From assembly GCA_938016625.1 (NCBI GenBank), contig CALILB010000283.1, positions 1 to 9,606 on the forward strand: DNA of 9,606 bases, written 5' to 3'. The stretch is from an uncultured bacterium. Lineage in GTDB: Bacteria > Acidobacteriota > Thermoanaerobaculia > Multivoradales > JAHEKO01. Positions 1 to 8,223 of the stretch are shown here, one piece after another. A model generated the notes under the pieces. It had not been told where the DNA came from, did no database searches, and saw nothing but the letters and a program-made list of their open reading frames with translations. The stretch's first letter is position 1. Each line of letters begins with the position of its first letter. The translations under genes were made by a program, and so were the position numbers.

Positions 1-914
1 CGGGAATCTCGCCGCTGCTCGGCCAGGTAGCGCGGCCGTTGCTCGACCTGACCCGTGCCGAGCTGCGACGAGAGGTGGCGGCCGCCGGACTTGCACCACT
101 CGACGATCCAACCAACACCGATCTCGTGCTTCCACGCAACCGGGTTCGCCACCTGCTGCTGCCCGAGCTCCTGACCCGGGACCCAATGACGGGGGCCCGC
201 CTCCTCCGTCTGGCCGAGGCGGCGCGACGGGGCCGTCGAGCCATCGAAGCCCAACTGGCCAAGCAGCTCCGGCCGCGAGTGGGTGCAGGCAGTGTCGAGG
301 TGAGGCGCAGAGATCTGGAGACGCTCCCGGAATCGTTGCGGGCCCACGCCCTGTCGATGCTCCACCGGCGGGCGGGTAGCGGCTACCCACCGAGCGGCGC
401 GGCCCGCCGCGACCTCTACCGCCAGTGCCGGGACTCGACCCGCGTGGGGTGCGACTGTGGCGACGGTTGGCGCTGGGAGAGCGAAGGTGAGCTCTTGAGA
501 CTCTGCCGTCCGGCACCGCCAACCCCCGCTTTCGCTTATACTTTCGAAGTGCCAGGTGAGCACGGGATCCCGGAGCTTGCACTGAAGGTGCGACTCCGGC
601 GGGGTGAGGTGGCGGACTGGATGTACCGGAACGCCCCACGACGTGCCGGACTGGCCCTACCCCTGCGCTCGGGGGAAAAGGTGATGGTACGCAATCGACG
701 GCCAGGAGACCGGATTCAGCCTTTGGGGTTTCCGTGCTCGCGCCGTTTGAAGGGTCTTTTGATGGATCGACGGGTTCCGAGGAATCTGAGAGATCGCTTG
801 CCGCTGCTGGTGGTAGGCGAGCGGCTGGCCTGGATCCCCGGGATCGCTATCGACAACGCCTTCCAGGTCTCGCCGGGTGACCGGGCGTGGATCGCGGAGA
901 TCGAGCCTCAATGA
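1..914 (+). CDS. tilS: tRNA(Ile)-lysidine synthetase TilS, 5'-truncated by window edge
   Basis: TilS uses ATP and lysine to convert C34 of the CAU-anticodon tRNA-Ile to lysidine, so that it reads AUA; it is cytosolic and normally essential. The open frame runs from the left edge (first full codon at 3), so the start and the SGGxDS PP-loop lie outside. Visible at the left is the end of the ATPase domain: RPLLDLTRAEL, then DPTNTD and RNRVRH, the usual TilS series before the central helical region. The last 85 or so residues are the TilS C-terminal domain (VRNRRPGDRIQPLG, then RRLKGLLMDRRVPR, RDRLPLLV and the LAWIPGIAID ending). A TTG at 39 could be read as a start, but family homology continues upstream of it, so I treat the gene as partial. 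The stop (912-914) overlaps the next ATG in an ATGA, suggesting translational coupling to the phosphoribosyltransferase gene. Confidence 0.94.
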   Translation, partial: GISPLLGQVARPLLDLTRAELRREVAAAGLAPLDDPTNTDLVLPRNRVRHLLLPELLTRDPMTGARLLRLAEAARRGRRAIEAQLAKQLRPRVGAGSVEVRRRDLETLPESLRAHALSMLHRRAGSGYPPSGAARRDLYRQCRDSTRVGCDCGDGWRWESEGELLRLCRPAPPTPAFAYTFEVPGEHGIPELALKVRLRRGEVADWMYRNAPRRAGLALPLRSGEKVMVRNRRPGDRIQPLGFPCSRRLKGLLMDRRVPRNLRDRLPLLVVGERLAWIPGIAIDNAFQVSPGDRAWIAEIEPQ

Positions 915-1450
915 CAACCGATCGAGTCATTTCGCTCTGGGACGCAGAGACCATTCACGAGAAGGTCCAGGCCCTCGGCCAGCAGCTGGAGGAGGACTTC
1001 AAGGGTACCGATCCCCTGGTCATCTCCCTGCTGGGTGGGTCGCTGATCTTTGTCGCCGACCTTATCCGCGCCATCCAACAGCCGGTGAGATTCGAGTTCG
1101 TGCAGGTGAAGTTCTCTCCCGGCGGTCGCGACGGCGAGGTTCGCGACATCCACTATCCGATGCCGCTGAACATCTACGATCAACAACTGGTGGTCATCAA
1201 GGACGTGTCCGCATCGGGTGTGCCGGAGAGCTATCTCGCCGATCAGTTTCTGCAGCACGGCGCCAGCGACGTCAAGTTTGCCGTCCTGATCGACATTCCG
1301 GGCGACCGCAAGACCGATTTCCAAGCCGACTACAGCTGTTTCACCGCCGAGCGCAAGGGTTTGTTCGTCGGCTACGGTCTCAAACACGAAGGTCAATACG
1401 GCAACCTCCCCTATCTGGGTCGAATCGCCGAGAAGGCGGGGGGAATCTGA
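911..1450 (+). CDS. hpt: HPRT-fold phosphoribosyltransferase-like protein with most catalytic residues replaced (probable pseudoenzyme)
   Basis: The 179-residue product has the length and layout of bacterial hypoxanthine phosphoribosyltransferase, which joins hypoxanthine or guanine to PRPP. Fold landmarks: LVISLLGGSLIFVADLIRAI-like first strand/helix (37-55), the PRPP-motif strand LVVIKDVSASG (93-103), and a C-terminal FVGYGLKHEGQYGNLPYLG block (152-170). At key sites, aligned by eye to human HPRT numbering, Lys68 is Gly42, Glu133 is Lys97, catalytic Asp137 is Ala101, Lys165 is Ile129, Asp193 is Lys158 and Arg199 is Gly164; only Asp134 (Asp98) survives. The Ser-Tyr of the flexible loop is also absent. 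Purine salvage activity is therefore doubtful. ATG at 911 overlaps the tilS stop and has GGAG at 896-899, so I prefer it to an in-frame GTG at 887. Its position between tilS and ftsH is the classic hprT place, where in Bacillus the protein is reported to act with TilS on ftsH expression. The fold is clear; the function is open. Confidence 0.85.
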   Translation: MTTDRVISLWDAETIHEKVQALGQQLEEDFKGTDPLVISLLGGSLIFVADLIRAIQQPVRFEFVQVKFSPGGRDGEVRDIHYPMPLNIYDQQLVVIKDVSASGVPESYLADQFLQHGASDVKFAVLIDIPGDRKTDFQADYSCFTAERKGLFVGYGLKHEGQYGNLPYLGRIAEKAGGI

Positions 1451-1502
1451 TCGACCCCAGACCGGTTGTGAGTGAGGGGGGCGAGCAGAGTAAACAGTCT
1501 AC

Positions 1503-1506
1503 GAGG
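1503..1506 (+). promoter_or_regulatory. Ribosome binding site GAGG deciding the ftsH TTG start
   Basis: GAGG lies 10 nt before the TTG at 1517. Starting there gives MNPTIRTLIVW, the usual FtsH N-terminus of a few polar residues straight into the first membrane helix. The longer frame beginning at GTG 1472 adds 15 residues unlike other FtsH proteins and has no good Shine-Dalgarno sequence. Confidence 0.55.
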
Positions 1507-1516
1507 TAGTCAAGCT

Positions 1517-3484
<1,968 letters not shown>

Positions 3485-3520
3485 CTCGCACCACACCACC
3501 CTGGGACGCCTGGCCAGTCG

Positions 3521-4426
3521 ATGCCCTCCACATTAACCACCCAAGGAGCGGCGCCCCGCACTATTTTGTGCTCCGGCGGGCGGGAGATCGTCCTCGCCGG
3601 GCGACCGCTGGTGATGGGGGTGCTCAACCTCACTCCCGACTCCTTTAGCGATGGCGGATTGTGGCTCGAGCCCGAAGGCGCGGTCGAGCGGGCTTTGGCG
3701 ATGGTGGGCTCGGGGGCCGAGCTGCTGGACCTGGGCGCCGAGTCGACCCGGCCGGGAGGCGGGATCTATGGCGGGGGGGCCGCCCACGTCCCGGTCGAGG
3801 AGGAGTTGCGACGCCTGCTCCCCGTGCTCGAGTGCCTGCGGGGCGAGGTCGAAGTACCGATTTCGGTCGATACCCGCAAGGGGGAGGTGGCCGGTGCGGC
3901 ACTGGCCGCCGGCGCCGATCTCATCAACGACATAAGCGCCCTGGACGATCCCGAGCTGGCACGGGTGGCGGCCGAGACCGGGTGTCCGGTGGTTCTGATG
4001 CACAGCCGGGGCGAGCTGGCGGAGATGCAGCACGGGATTCACTTCGACGATCTGCTGGCGGAGGTGGTTGGCGAGCTTGGCGGCGCCATCGAGCGGGCCG
4101 TCGCCGCAGGCATCTCTCGCGGACAGATCTTTGTGGATCCGGGAATCGGTTTTGGCAAAACGCCGCTGCAGAACCTGCTGCTGCTCCGCCATCTTAACGC
4201 ACTCCACGAGCTCGGTTGCCCGGTGCTCGTGGGCGCCAGCCGCAAGAGTTTTATCGGTCACCTCACAGGTGCTCCCGCCGACGACCGCTTGGGTGGTAGC
4301 CTTGCCGCGGTCGGCTGGGCCGCAGCCCACGGCGCGGCCGTCGTGCGAGTCCACGACGTCACCGCCACCAGACAGTTTCTGGATGTCTGGGAAGCCATAG
4401 ACCAAGCCGAAGAGGGTCGCGAGTGA
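3521..4426 (+). CDS. folP: Dihydropteroate synthase FolP
   Basis: FolP condenses 6-hydroxymethyl-7,8-dihydropterin pyrophosphate with p-aminobenzoate to make dihydropteroate, the folate step blocked by sulfonamides. The 301-residue TIM-barrel shows all family motifs: LNLTPDSFSDGG (35-46), ESTRPGG (74-80), SVDTRK (115-120), INDIS (135-139), LMHSRG (159-164), DPGIGFGK (206-213), GASRKSFIG (238-246) and RVHDV (276-280). The loop after ESTRPG is about seven residues longer than in E. coli and glycine-rich (GGIYGGG). The start is uncertain: ATG 3521 lacks a clear Shine-Dalgarno sequence. A TTG at 3566 would give a family-typical N-terminus (286 residues), but the AAGGAG at 3543-3548 is 17 nt away from it, too far for a normal site. 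The stop overlaps the cdaA GTG in a GTGA, so the two are probably translationally coupled. Confidence 0.97.
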   Translation: MPSTLTTQGAAPRTILCSGGREIVLAGRPLVMGVLNLTPDSFSDGGLWLEPEGAVERALAMVGSGAELLDLGAESTRPGGGIYGGGAAHVPVEEELRRLLPVLECLRGEVEVPISVDTRKGEVAGAALAAGADLINDISALDDPELARVAAETGCPVVLMHSRGELAEMQHGIHFDDLLAEVVGELGGAIERAVAAGISRGQIFVDPGIGFGKTPLQNLLLLRHLNALHELGCPVLVGASRKSFIGHLTGAPADDRLGGSLAAVGWAAAHGAAVVRVHDVTATRQFLDVWEAIDQAEEGRE

Positions 4427-5211
4427 ACATCACCGAGTGGATCCAGTTCATCAGTTGGCGCGATGTTCTCGACGTCGCCCTGGTGTCGGTGGTGATCTAC
4501 AATCTGTTGCTGCTGATCCGGGGTACGCGGGCGGTGCAGATGCTCCTCGGTCTGCTCTTTATCGGTGCGGCCTACTACCTGGCCGGTGCCGCCGATCTGC
4601 TGACCCTCCAGCAACTGCTCGGCAGCTTTCTCTTTGTCCTCCCGTTTGCCATCATCGTCCTGTTTCAACAGGAGATTCGGCGCGCGCTGGCCAGTTTTGG
4701 CCGCAATCCTTTGTGGGGTCTGGGTACCCACCAGAAGACCGAAGCGACGATCCACGAGACGGTGCTGGCGGCTACCGCCATGGCGGAGCGGCGCACGGGC
4801 GCTCTCATCGTCATCCAGCGACTGGAGGGACTACGCAACTACATCGAGAACGGAATCGCCATCGATGCCCTGGTCTCCTACGATCTGTTGATCAACATCT
4901 TCAATCCCGAGACTCCGCTGCATGACGGAGCCGTCATCATTCAAGAGGACCGGATCGCGGCCGCGGCCTGTTTCCTACCGCTGACACTCAAACCCGAGCT
5001 GTCGAAGGAGTTTGGGACGCGTCACCGTGCTGCCCTGGGGATCTCCGAGGAGGTCGATGCTCTGGCCGTCGTCGTCTCCGAGGAGACCGGCACCATCTCG
5101 GTTGCCATCGACGGCCGGATGATTCGTGACCTGGACGCCAAGAGCCTCCGCAACAGCCTCTATCAATACCTGATCACCGATCTGAGCGCCCAGCCGGAGA
5201 AGCAGGTATGA
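4423..5211 (+). CDS. cdaA: Membrane diadenylate cyclase CdaA (DacA)
   Basis: CdaA makes cyclic di-AMP from two ATP; the messenger controls potassium and osmolyte uptake and cell-wall homeostasis. The 262-residue protein has three predicted membrane helices near 15-32, 38-58 and 64-82, a linker helix, then the DAC domain from about 105. The two catalytic motifs are present: DGA (168-170, within TPLHDGAVII) and RHR (200-202, within GTRHRAALGISE). Length and architecture match the CdaA class rather than DisA or CdaS. GTG start overlapping the folP stop is supported by AGAGGG at 4411-4416, 6 nt upstream. It is followed immediately by its regulator cdaR and by glmM, the standard CdaA-CdaR-GlmM set in which both partners act on cyclase output. 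Confidence 0.98.
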   Translation: MNITEWIQFISWRDVLDVALVSVVIYNLLLLIRGTRAVQMLLGLLFIGAAYYLAGAADLLTLQQLLGSFLFVLPFAIIVLFQQEIRRALASFGRNPLWGLGTHQKTEATIHETVLAATAMAERRTGALIVIQRLEGLRNYIENGIAIDALVSYDLLINIFNPETPLHDGAVIIQEDRIAAAACFLPLTLKPELSKEFGTRHRAALGISEEVDALAVVVSEETGTISVAIDGRMIRDLDAKSLRNSLYQYLITDLSAQPEKQV

Positions 5212-5891
5212 GCGAGTCGATGAACCGTTGGGGCCTTCGACTGCTGGCCGTCACTCTGGCCCTGGTCGCCTGGTTCTTTTTCTCTGTCGAGAAGCGAGAG
5301 CTTCTCAGCGAGAAGGTCTTCGAAACTGCGGTCCGCTACGAGAACTATCCCGGTCTCGTCATTCTGGATCGGGTCGAGAGCGTCAGTGTCGGTGTGCGGG
5401 GGCCGGTCAGTCGGGTGCGCAGCCTCAACCCGCTGCAGATCGATGTCTTTGTCGAGGTACCCGAGCCCGCCAAGGGTGTGTTCGAGATACCGCTTGCGGC
5501 CGAGAATGTCTTTCTACCCGAAGATCTGGAAGTCGCCTCTATCGAGCCCAATCGCATCGCGGTCGAGCTCGACCGTCAAATCGACCACCTCCTGGGTGTC
5601 AGAGCCCGGCTGGAGGGTGAAGCGGCTGCCGGTGCGGTTGTGACCAACCCGGAGATCCTCCCGCCCATGGTCCTGGTCCGTGGACCACAGTCCCGGATCG
5701 ACGAGGCGGGCGTGCTGACGACAACACCGATCGATCTCACCGGCCACGCGCTGGACTTCGAAACCCAGGCCCGGGTGGTGTCACCCGATCCCCTCATCAG
5801 TGTGGTCCAACCGGCCTTTGTGACGGTCCGCATCCCGCTCGAGATTCCGGGCACCGGCAACGGGGAGTCCGACACCCCGCCGCTCGACTGA
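5208..5891 (+). CDS. cdaR: YbbR-domain protein CdaR, regulator of CdaA
   Basis: CdaR is a single-pass membrane protein whose extracytoplasmic YbbR domains modulate CdaA. The 227-residue product has a short N-terminus, one membrane anchor (about 9-26, LRLLAVTLALVAWFFF) and no cytosolic domain. Two YbbR repeats can be seen: each has the signature VxVRGPxSRV/I, at about 58-72 (VSVGVRGPVSRVRSL) and 153-167 (PMVLVRGPQSRIDEA). Bacillus CdaR has four repeats, so this is a short form. The tail after 212 is a Gly/Ser/Pro-rich stretch without predicted structure. ATG 5208 overlaps the cdaA stop in an ATGA, with GGAGA at 5195-5199; ATG 5220 is an alternative four residues later. The identification rests mainly on position and the repeat signature, since YbbR proteins diverge fast. 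Confidence 0.92.
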   Translation: MSESMNRWGLRLLAVTLALVAWFFFSVEKRELLSEKVFETAVRYENYPGLVILDRVESVSVGVRGPVSRVRSLNPLQIDVFVEVPEPAKGVFEIPLAAENVFLPEDLEVASIEPNRIAVELDRQIDHLLGVRARLEGEAAAGAVVTNPEILPPMVLVRGPQSRIDEAGVLTTTPIDLTGHALDFETQARVVSPDPLISVVQPAFVTVRIPLEIPGTGNGESDTPPLD

Positions 5892-7249
5892 TGGCGCCCG
5901 CAAAAAAGCCCCGCCTGTTCGGCACCGATGGGATCCGTGCCCCTTTTGGAGACTACCCTCTGGATCGGGCCACGGTGCAGGCCCTCGGACTCCATCTCGG
6001 GGAGCGACTGGCCAGGGAATCGAGATCCCCCGCGGTCGTCCTCGGCGGGGACACCCGCTCGAGCACCGAAGAGATCTGCGGGTGGCTGGTCGACGGGCTC
6101 GGACAGGCCGGCGCAGTCGAGCATTATGGCGGTGTGCTGCCGACGCCGGCGATCGCCTTTCTGATCGAAGAGCTGGGGGCCGACGCCGGCATCGCCGTCT
6201 CCGCCAGCCACAACCTCGATCCCTACAACGGCATCAAGCTCTTTGGCAGCACCGGTGTCAAATGGAGCGTAGAGGAGGAGGCCGAGCTCGAGGAGCTTCT
6301 CCACCAGCCGACGGCCCTCGACGAGCAGCGTGGAAGAGACCTCGCGGTCGAGCCCGAGCTGGCCGATCGCTATCTGCGGTCTCTGACCGAGCGTTGGCGT
6401 GACACGAGTCCGCTGGCGGGTCTCAGGATCGCTCTCGATACCGCCAACGGCGCCGCCGCCCCCTATGCCGAGGAGGTCTTTCGCCGGCTCGGCGCCGAGG
6501 TCTCGACCCTCTTCGACCGACCGGATGGCCACAACATCAACGCCGAGTGCGGCTCCACCCACCCCGAGAAGTTGGCGCAGACGGTGGTCGCCGCGGGCTG
6601 TGATCTGGGGATCGCCTTCGACGGCGACGCCGATCGCGCCATATTTATAGACGAGCGGGGCGAGATCCAGGACGGCGACGCCCTTCTCTTTCTCTGGGCC
6701 GTCGGTCTGGCACAAGCCGGCAAGCTCGAGCCTCGAAAGATCGTGGCCACCACCATGAGCAACCTGGGGTTGGAGCTGGCGCTCAAAAAGCACGACATCG
6801 GGATCGTCCGTTGTGACGTCGGTGATCGCACCGTGGTCGAGACCATGAAACGAGAAGGGATCCAGCTGGGTGGTGAGCAGTCCGGCCACATCGTCAACGC
6901 CGGCCTGACCACCACCGGTGACGGTCTGGTCACCGCGATCGAGGTCAGTGCCCTCATCGGTAAGGGCGCTCGGCCGTTCTCGGAGCTGCTCACCGATCTC
7001 GAGCGCCTGCCCCAGGTGCTGCAAAATGTCCGGGTCGCCAGCAAGCCGGCGCTCGAGCGTCTACCCCGGGTGGCGGCCACTGCCCGCCAGATCGAGGACC
7101 GGCTGGGAGATCGAGGTCGGCTGGTGTTGCGCTACAGCGGTACCGAGCCGCTGGCGCGGGTCATGATCGAGGGCGCCGAGCTGGTCGAGATCGAATCGAT
7201 GGCGGCCGAGCTCATCGGCGTCATCCAGCAAGAGGTAGGAGAGGGATAG
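5891..7249 (+). CDS. glmM: Phosphoglucosamine mutase GlmM
   Basis: GlmM interconverts glucosamine-6-phosphate and glucosamine-1-phosphate, feeding UDP-GlcNAc synthesis for peptidoglycan and lipopolysaccharide. The 452-residue alpha-D-phosphohexomutase has RLFGTDGIR (8-16), the phosphoserine loop SASHN (104-108, Ser106 the expected phosphorylated residue), the metal loop DGDADR (244-249), the sugar-specificity motif GEQSGH (328-333) and the phosphate-binding RYSGTEP (414-420). The residue after SASHN is Leu instead of the common Pro; otherwise the site is standard. The Ser-containing GEQSGH and the gene neighbours favour GlmM over phosphomannomutase/phosphoglucomutase. ATG overlaps the cdaR stop by one base (TGATG). 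GlmM is known in several Gram-positives to bind CdaA and lower c-di-AMP production, which fits this arrangement. Confidence 0.98.
   Translation: MAPAKKPRLFGTDGIRAPFGDYPLDRATVQALGLHLGERLARESRSPAVVLGGDTRSSTEEICGWLVDGLGQAGAVEHYGGVLPTPAIAFLIEELGADAGIAVSASHNLDPYNGIKLFGSTGVKWSVEEEAELEELLHQPTALDEQRGRDLAVEPELADRYLRSLTERWRDTSPLAGLRIALDTANGAAAPYAEEVFRRLGAEVSTLFDRPDGHNINAECGSTHPEKLAQTVVAAGCDLGIAFDGDADRAIFIDERGEIQDGDALLFLWAVGLAQAGKLEPRKIVATTMSNLGLELALKKHDIGIVRCDVGDRTVVETMKREGIQLGGEQSGHIVNAGLTTTGDGLVTAIEVSALIGKGARPFSELLTDLERLPQVLQNVRVASKPALERLPRVAATARQIEDRLGDRGRLVLRYSGTEPLARVMIEGAELVEIESMAAELIGVIQQEVGEG
7238..7245 (+). promoter_or_regulatory. Strong ribosome binding site for pdxJ
   Basis: GGAGAGGG sits 6 nt before the pdxJ ATG at 7252 and inside the last codons of glmM. 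It is the clearest Shine-Dalgarno sequence in the plus-strand cluster, indicating that pdxJ is translated from its own site although only 2 nt separate the two genes. Confidence 0.65.
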
Positions 7250-7251
7250 AA

Positions 7252-7977
7252 ATGGCTGTTCTTTCGGTAAACGTGGATCATGTGGCGACGCTGCGACAGG
7301 CTCGCCAAGCGGACTACCCCGACCCGGTGGAGGCGGCTACCATCGCCGAGCAGGCCGGCGCCTCCGGAATCACCGTTCACCTGCGAAGTGACCGCCGGCA
7401 CATCCAGGACCAGGATGTCAGGACGCTGCGCCAGGTCGTGCACGGCAAGCTCAACCTGGAGATGGCGACCACCGACGAGATGGTGTCCTTCGCACTCGAC
7501 TGTTGTAAGCCGGACCAGGTAACTCTGGTGCCCGAGCGGCCGGAGGAGGTGACCACCGAAGGTGGTCTGGATCTTCTCGGGCATGGTGACGAGATCGGGA
7601 CCGTCGCCAAGCATCTGGCCGACAACGGCATCTCGGTTTCGGTTTTTATCGACCCCGACCCCCGACAGATCGAGCGGTTGAGCCAGATCCGCGGCGACCT
7701 CACGCTCGGCTTCGAGATCAACACCGACAGCTATTCGACGGCGCGTGGCGCCGGCCGCGACACCGAGCTGGCAAAGATCATCGAGGTGGCGGAGCTGGGG
7801 ATGGAGAATGGTCTTCTGGTCTATGCCGGTCACGGCCTCAACACCGACAACGTCGGACCGGTGTCCGCCATCCCTCAGATCGAAGAGCTCAACATCGGCC
7901 ACGCCATCGTCTCGCGCGCCGTTCTCATCGGCATGGAGGCCGCCGTGAGCGAGATGCTCACGGCGATGGCGACTTAG
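7252..7977 (+). CDS. pdxJ: Pyridoxine 5'-phosphate synthase PdxJ
   Basis: PdxJ closes the pyridine ring from 1-deoxyxylulose-5-phosphate and the PdxA product in the DXP-dependent vitamin B6 route. The 241-residue TIM-barrel has NVDHVATLRQAR (7-18), YPDPVEAA (22-29), GITVHLRSDRRHIQD (39-53, His43 and Arg45), LNLEMA (67-72, Glu70), LVPERPEEVTTEGGLD (92-107), the catalytic AGHGLN (192-197, His194) and LNIGHAIVSRA (213-223). Two loops depart from the E. coli form: EIHTG is EINTD here (155-159) and GLTYHNV is GLNTDNV (195-201), while the Gly of IIGRA is Ser221. The main catalytic residues remain, so an active enzyme is the best guess. It is the last gene of the plus-strand run; acpS, a frequent neighbour of pdxJ, does not follow. 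Confidence 0.96.
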   Translation: MAVLSVNVDHVATLRQARQADYPDPVEAATIAEQAGASGITVHLRSDRRHIQDQDVRTLRQVVHGKLNLEMATTDEMVSFALDCCKPDQVTLVPERPEEVTTEGGLDLLGHGDEIGTVAKHLADNGISVSVFIDPDPRQIERLSQIRGDLTLGFEINTDSYSTARGAGRDTELAKIIEVAELGMENGLLVYAGHGLNTDNVGPVSAIPQIEELNIGHAIVSRAVLIGMEAAVSEMLTAMAT

Positions 7978-7981
7978 GGTA

Positions 7982-8001
7982 CCGGTCCGGGCACGGACCG
8001 G
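7982..8001. terminator. Hairpin between convergent genes, possible bidirectional terminator
   Basis: CCGGTCCG (7982-7989), loop GGCA, then the perfect complement CGGACCGG (7994-8001). This 8-bp GC-rich stem takes up most of the 24 nt between the pdxJ stop and the stop of the minus-strand small gene. Neither strand has a T-tract after the stem, so it is not a canonical intrinsic terminator; it may pause polymerase or protect both 3' ends. The hairpin is certain, its role is inferred. Confidence 0.6.
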
Positions 8002-8217
8002 CTAGCGTTCGATTTCCAGCGACTCCCCCCTCACCTCTTCCGGCTCCCGCAGGATGATGGCGGTCTCCGAGATGGGCAAGAGGATTCGGTGCACCTTTTC
8101 ACCGAACTGGCAATTGACCTCGTAGAACCCGAGCTCGGACATGTGGAGAAGGGTGCCCTTGGACCCCTTCATCCCCAACAACGCATTGTGAATAAGGATC
8201 TCGGCTGGTAGCTCCAT
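8002..8217 (-). CDS. Conserved-looking 71-residue protein of unknown function, coupled to sigma-54 regulator
   Basis: I do not recognise this protein. It has 71 residues, no membrane segment or signal peptide, and an alternating hydrophobic pattern that suggests a small all-beta fold: strands around AEILIHNALL (5-14), GTLLHM (21-26), FYEVNCQF (31-38), VHRILLPI (42-49) and TAIILREP (52-59), with a charged tail. It has one Cys (36). A small SH3-like or PilZ-like barrel is conceivable, but no diagnostic motif is visible. It looks real because the ATG has AGGAG 9 nt upstream and starts only 6 nt after the regulator stop; the Shine-Dalgarno sequence is formed by the last regulator codons. That implies co-transcription and coupled translation with the sigma-54 regulator, so a partner or target-related role is possible. 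Its stop abuts the convergent hairpin. Confidence 0.75.
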   Translation of the reverse strand: MELPAEILIHNALLGMKGSKGTLLHMSELGFYEVNCQFGEKVHRILLPISETAIILREPEEVRGESLEIER

Positions 8218-8223
8218 TGGCGC

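Noticed and set aside
887..910. GTG at 887 as the start of the HPRT-like gene
   Set aside because: It would extend the overlap with tilS; ATG 911 has the ATGA overlap and a GGAG upstream and gives a normal HPRT length.
1466..1496. Possible sigma-70 promoter before ftsH (TTGTGA, then TAAACA)
   Set aside because: Four of six and three of six matches with 19-bp spacing is no better than chance; I cannot support a promoter here.
1472..1516. GTG at 1472 as the ftsH start
   Set aside because: It adds 15 residues not typical of FtsH and lacks a Shine-Dalgarno sequence, whereas TTG 1517 gives the usual N-terminus with GAGG upstream.
3485..3520. Possible regulatory element between ftsH and folP
   Set aside because: The 36-nt gap holds only a short CTGGCCAG palindrome and no stable stem, promoter or T-tract.
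3533..4405. Minus-strand open frame (290 codons) opposite folP
   Set aside because: It mirrors folP and shows no domain or ribosome binding site; shadow of the real gene.
5576..7024. Long minus-strand open frame (482 codons) opposite cdaR and glmM
   Set aside because: It spans two well-supported plus-strand genes, gives no recognisable protein and is explained by codon bias.
7132..7902. Minus-strand open frame opposite the glmM end and pdxJ
   Set aside because: Antisense to conserved PdxJ; composition is His/Gly/Asp-rich as expected for a shadow frame.
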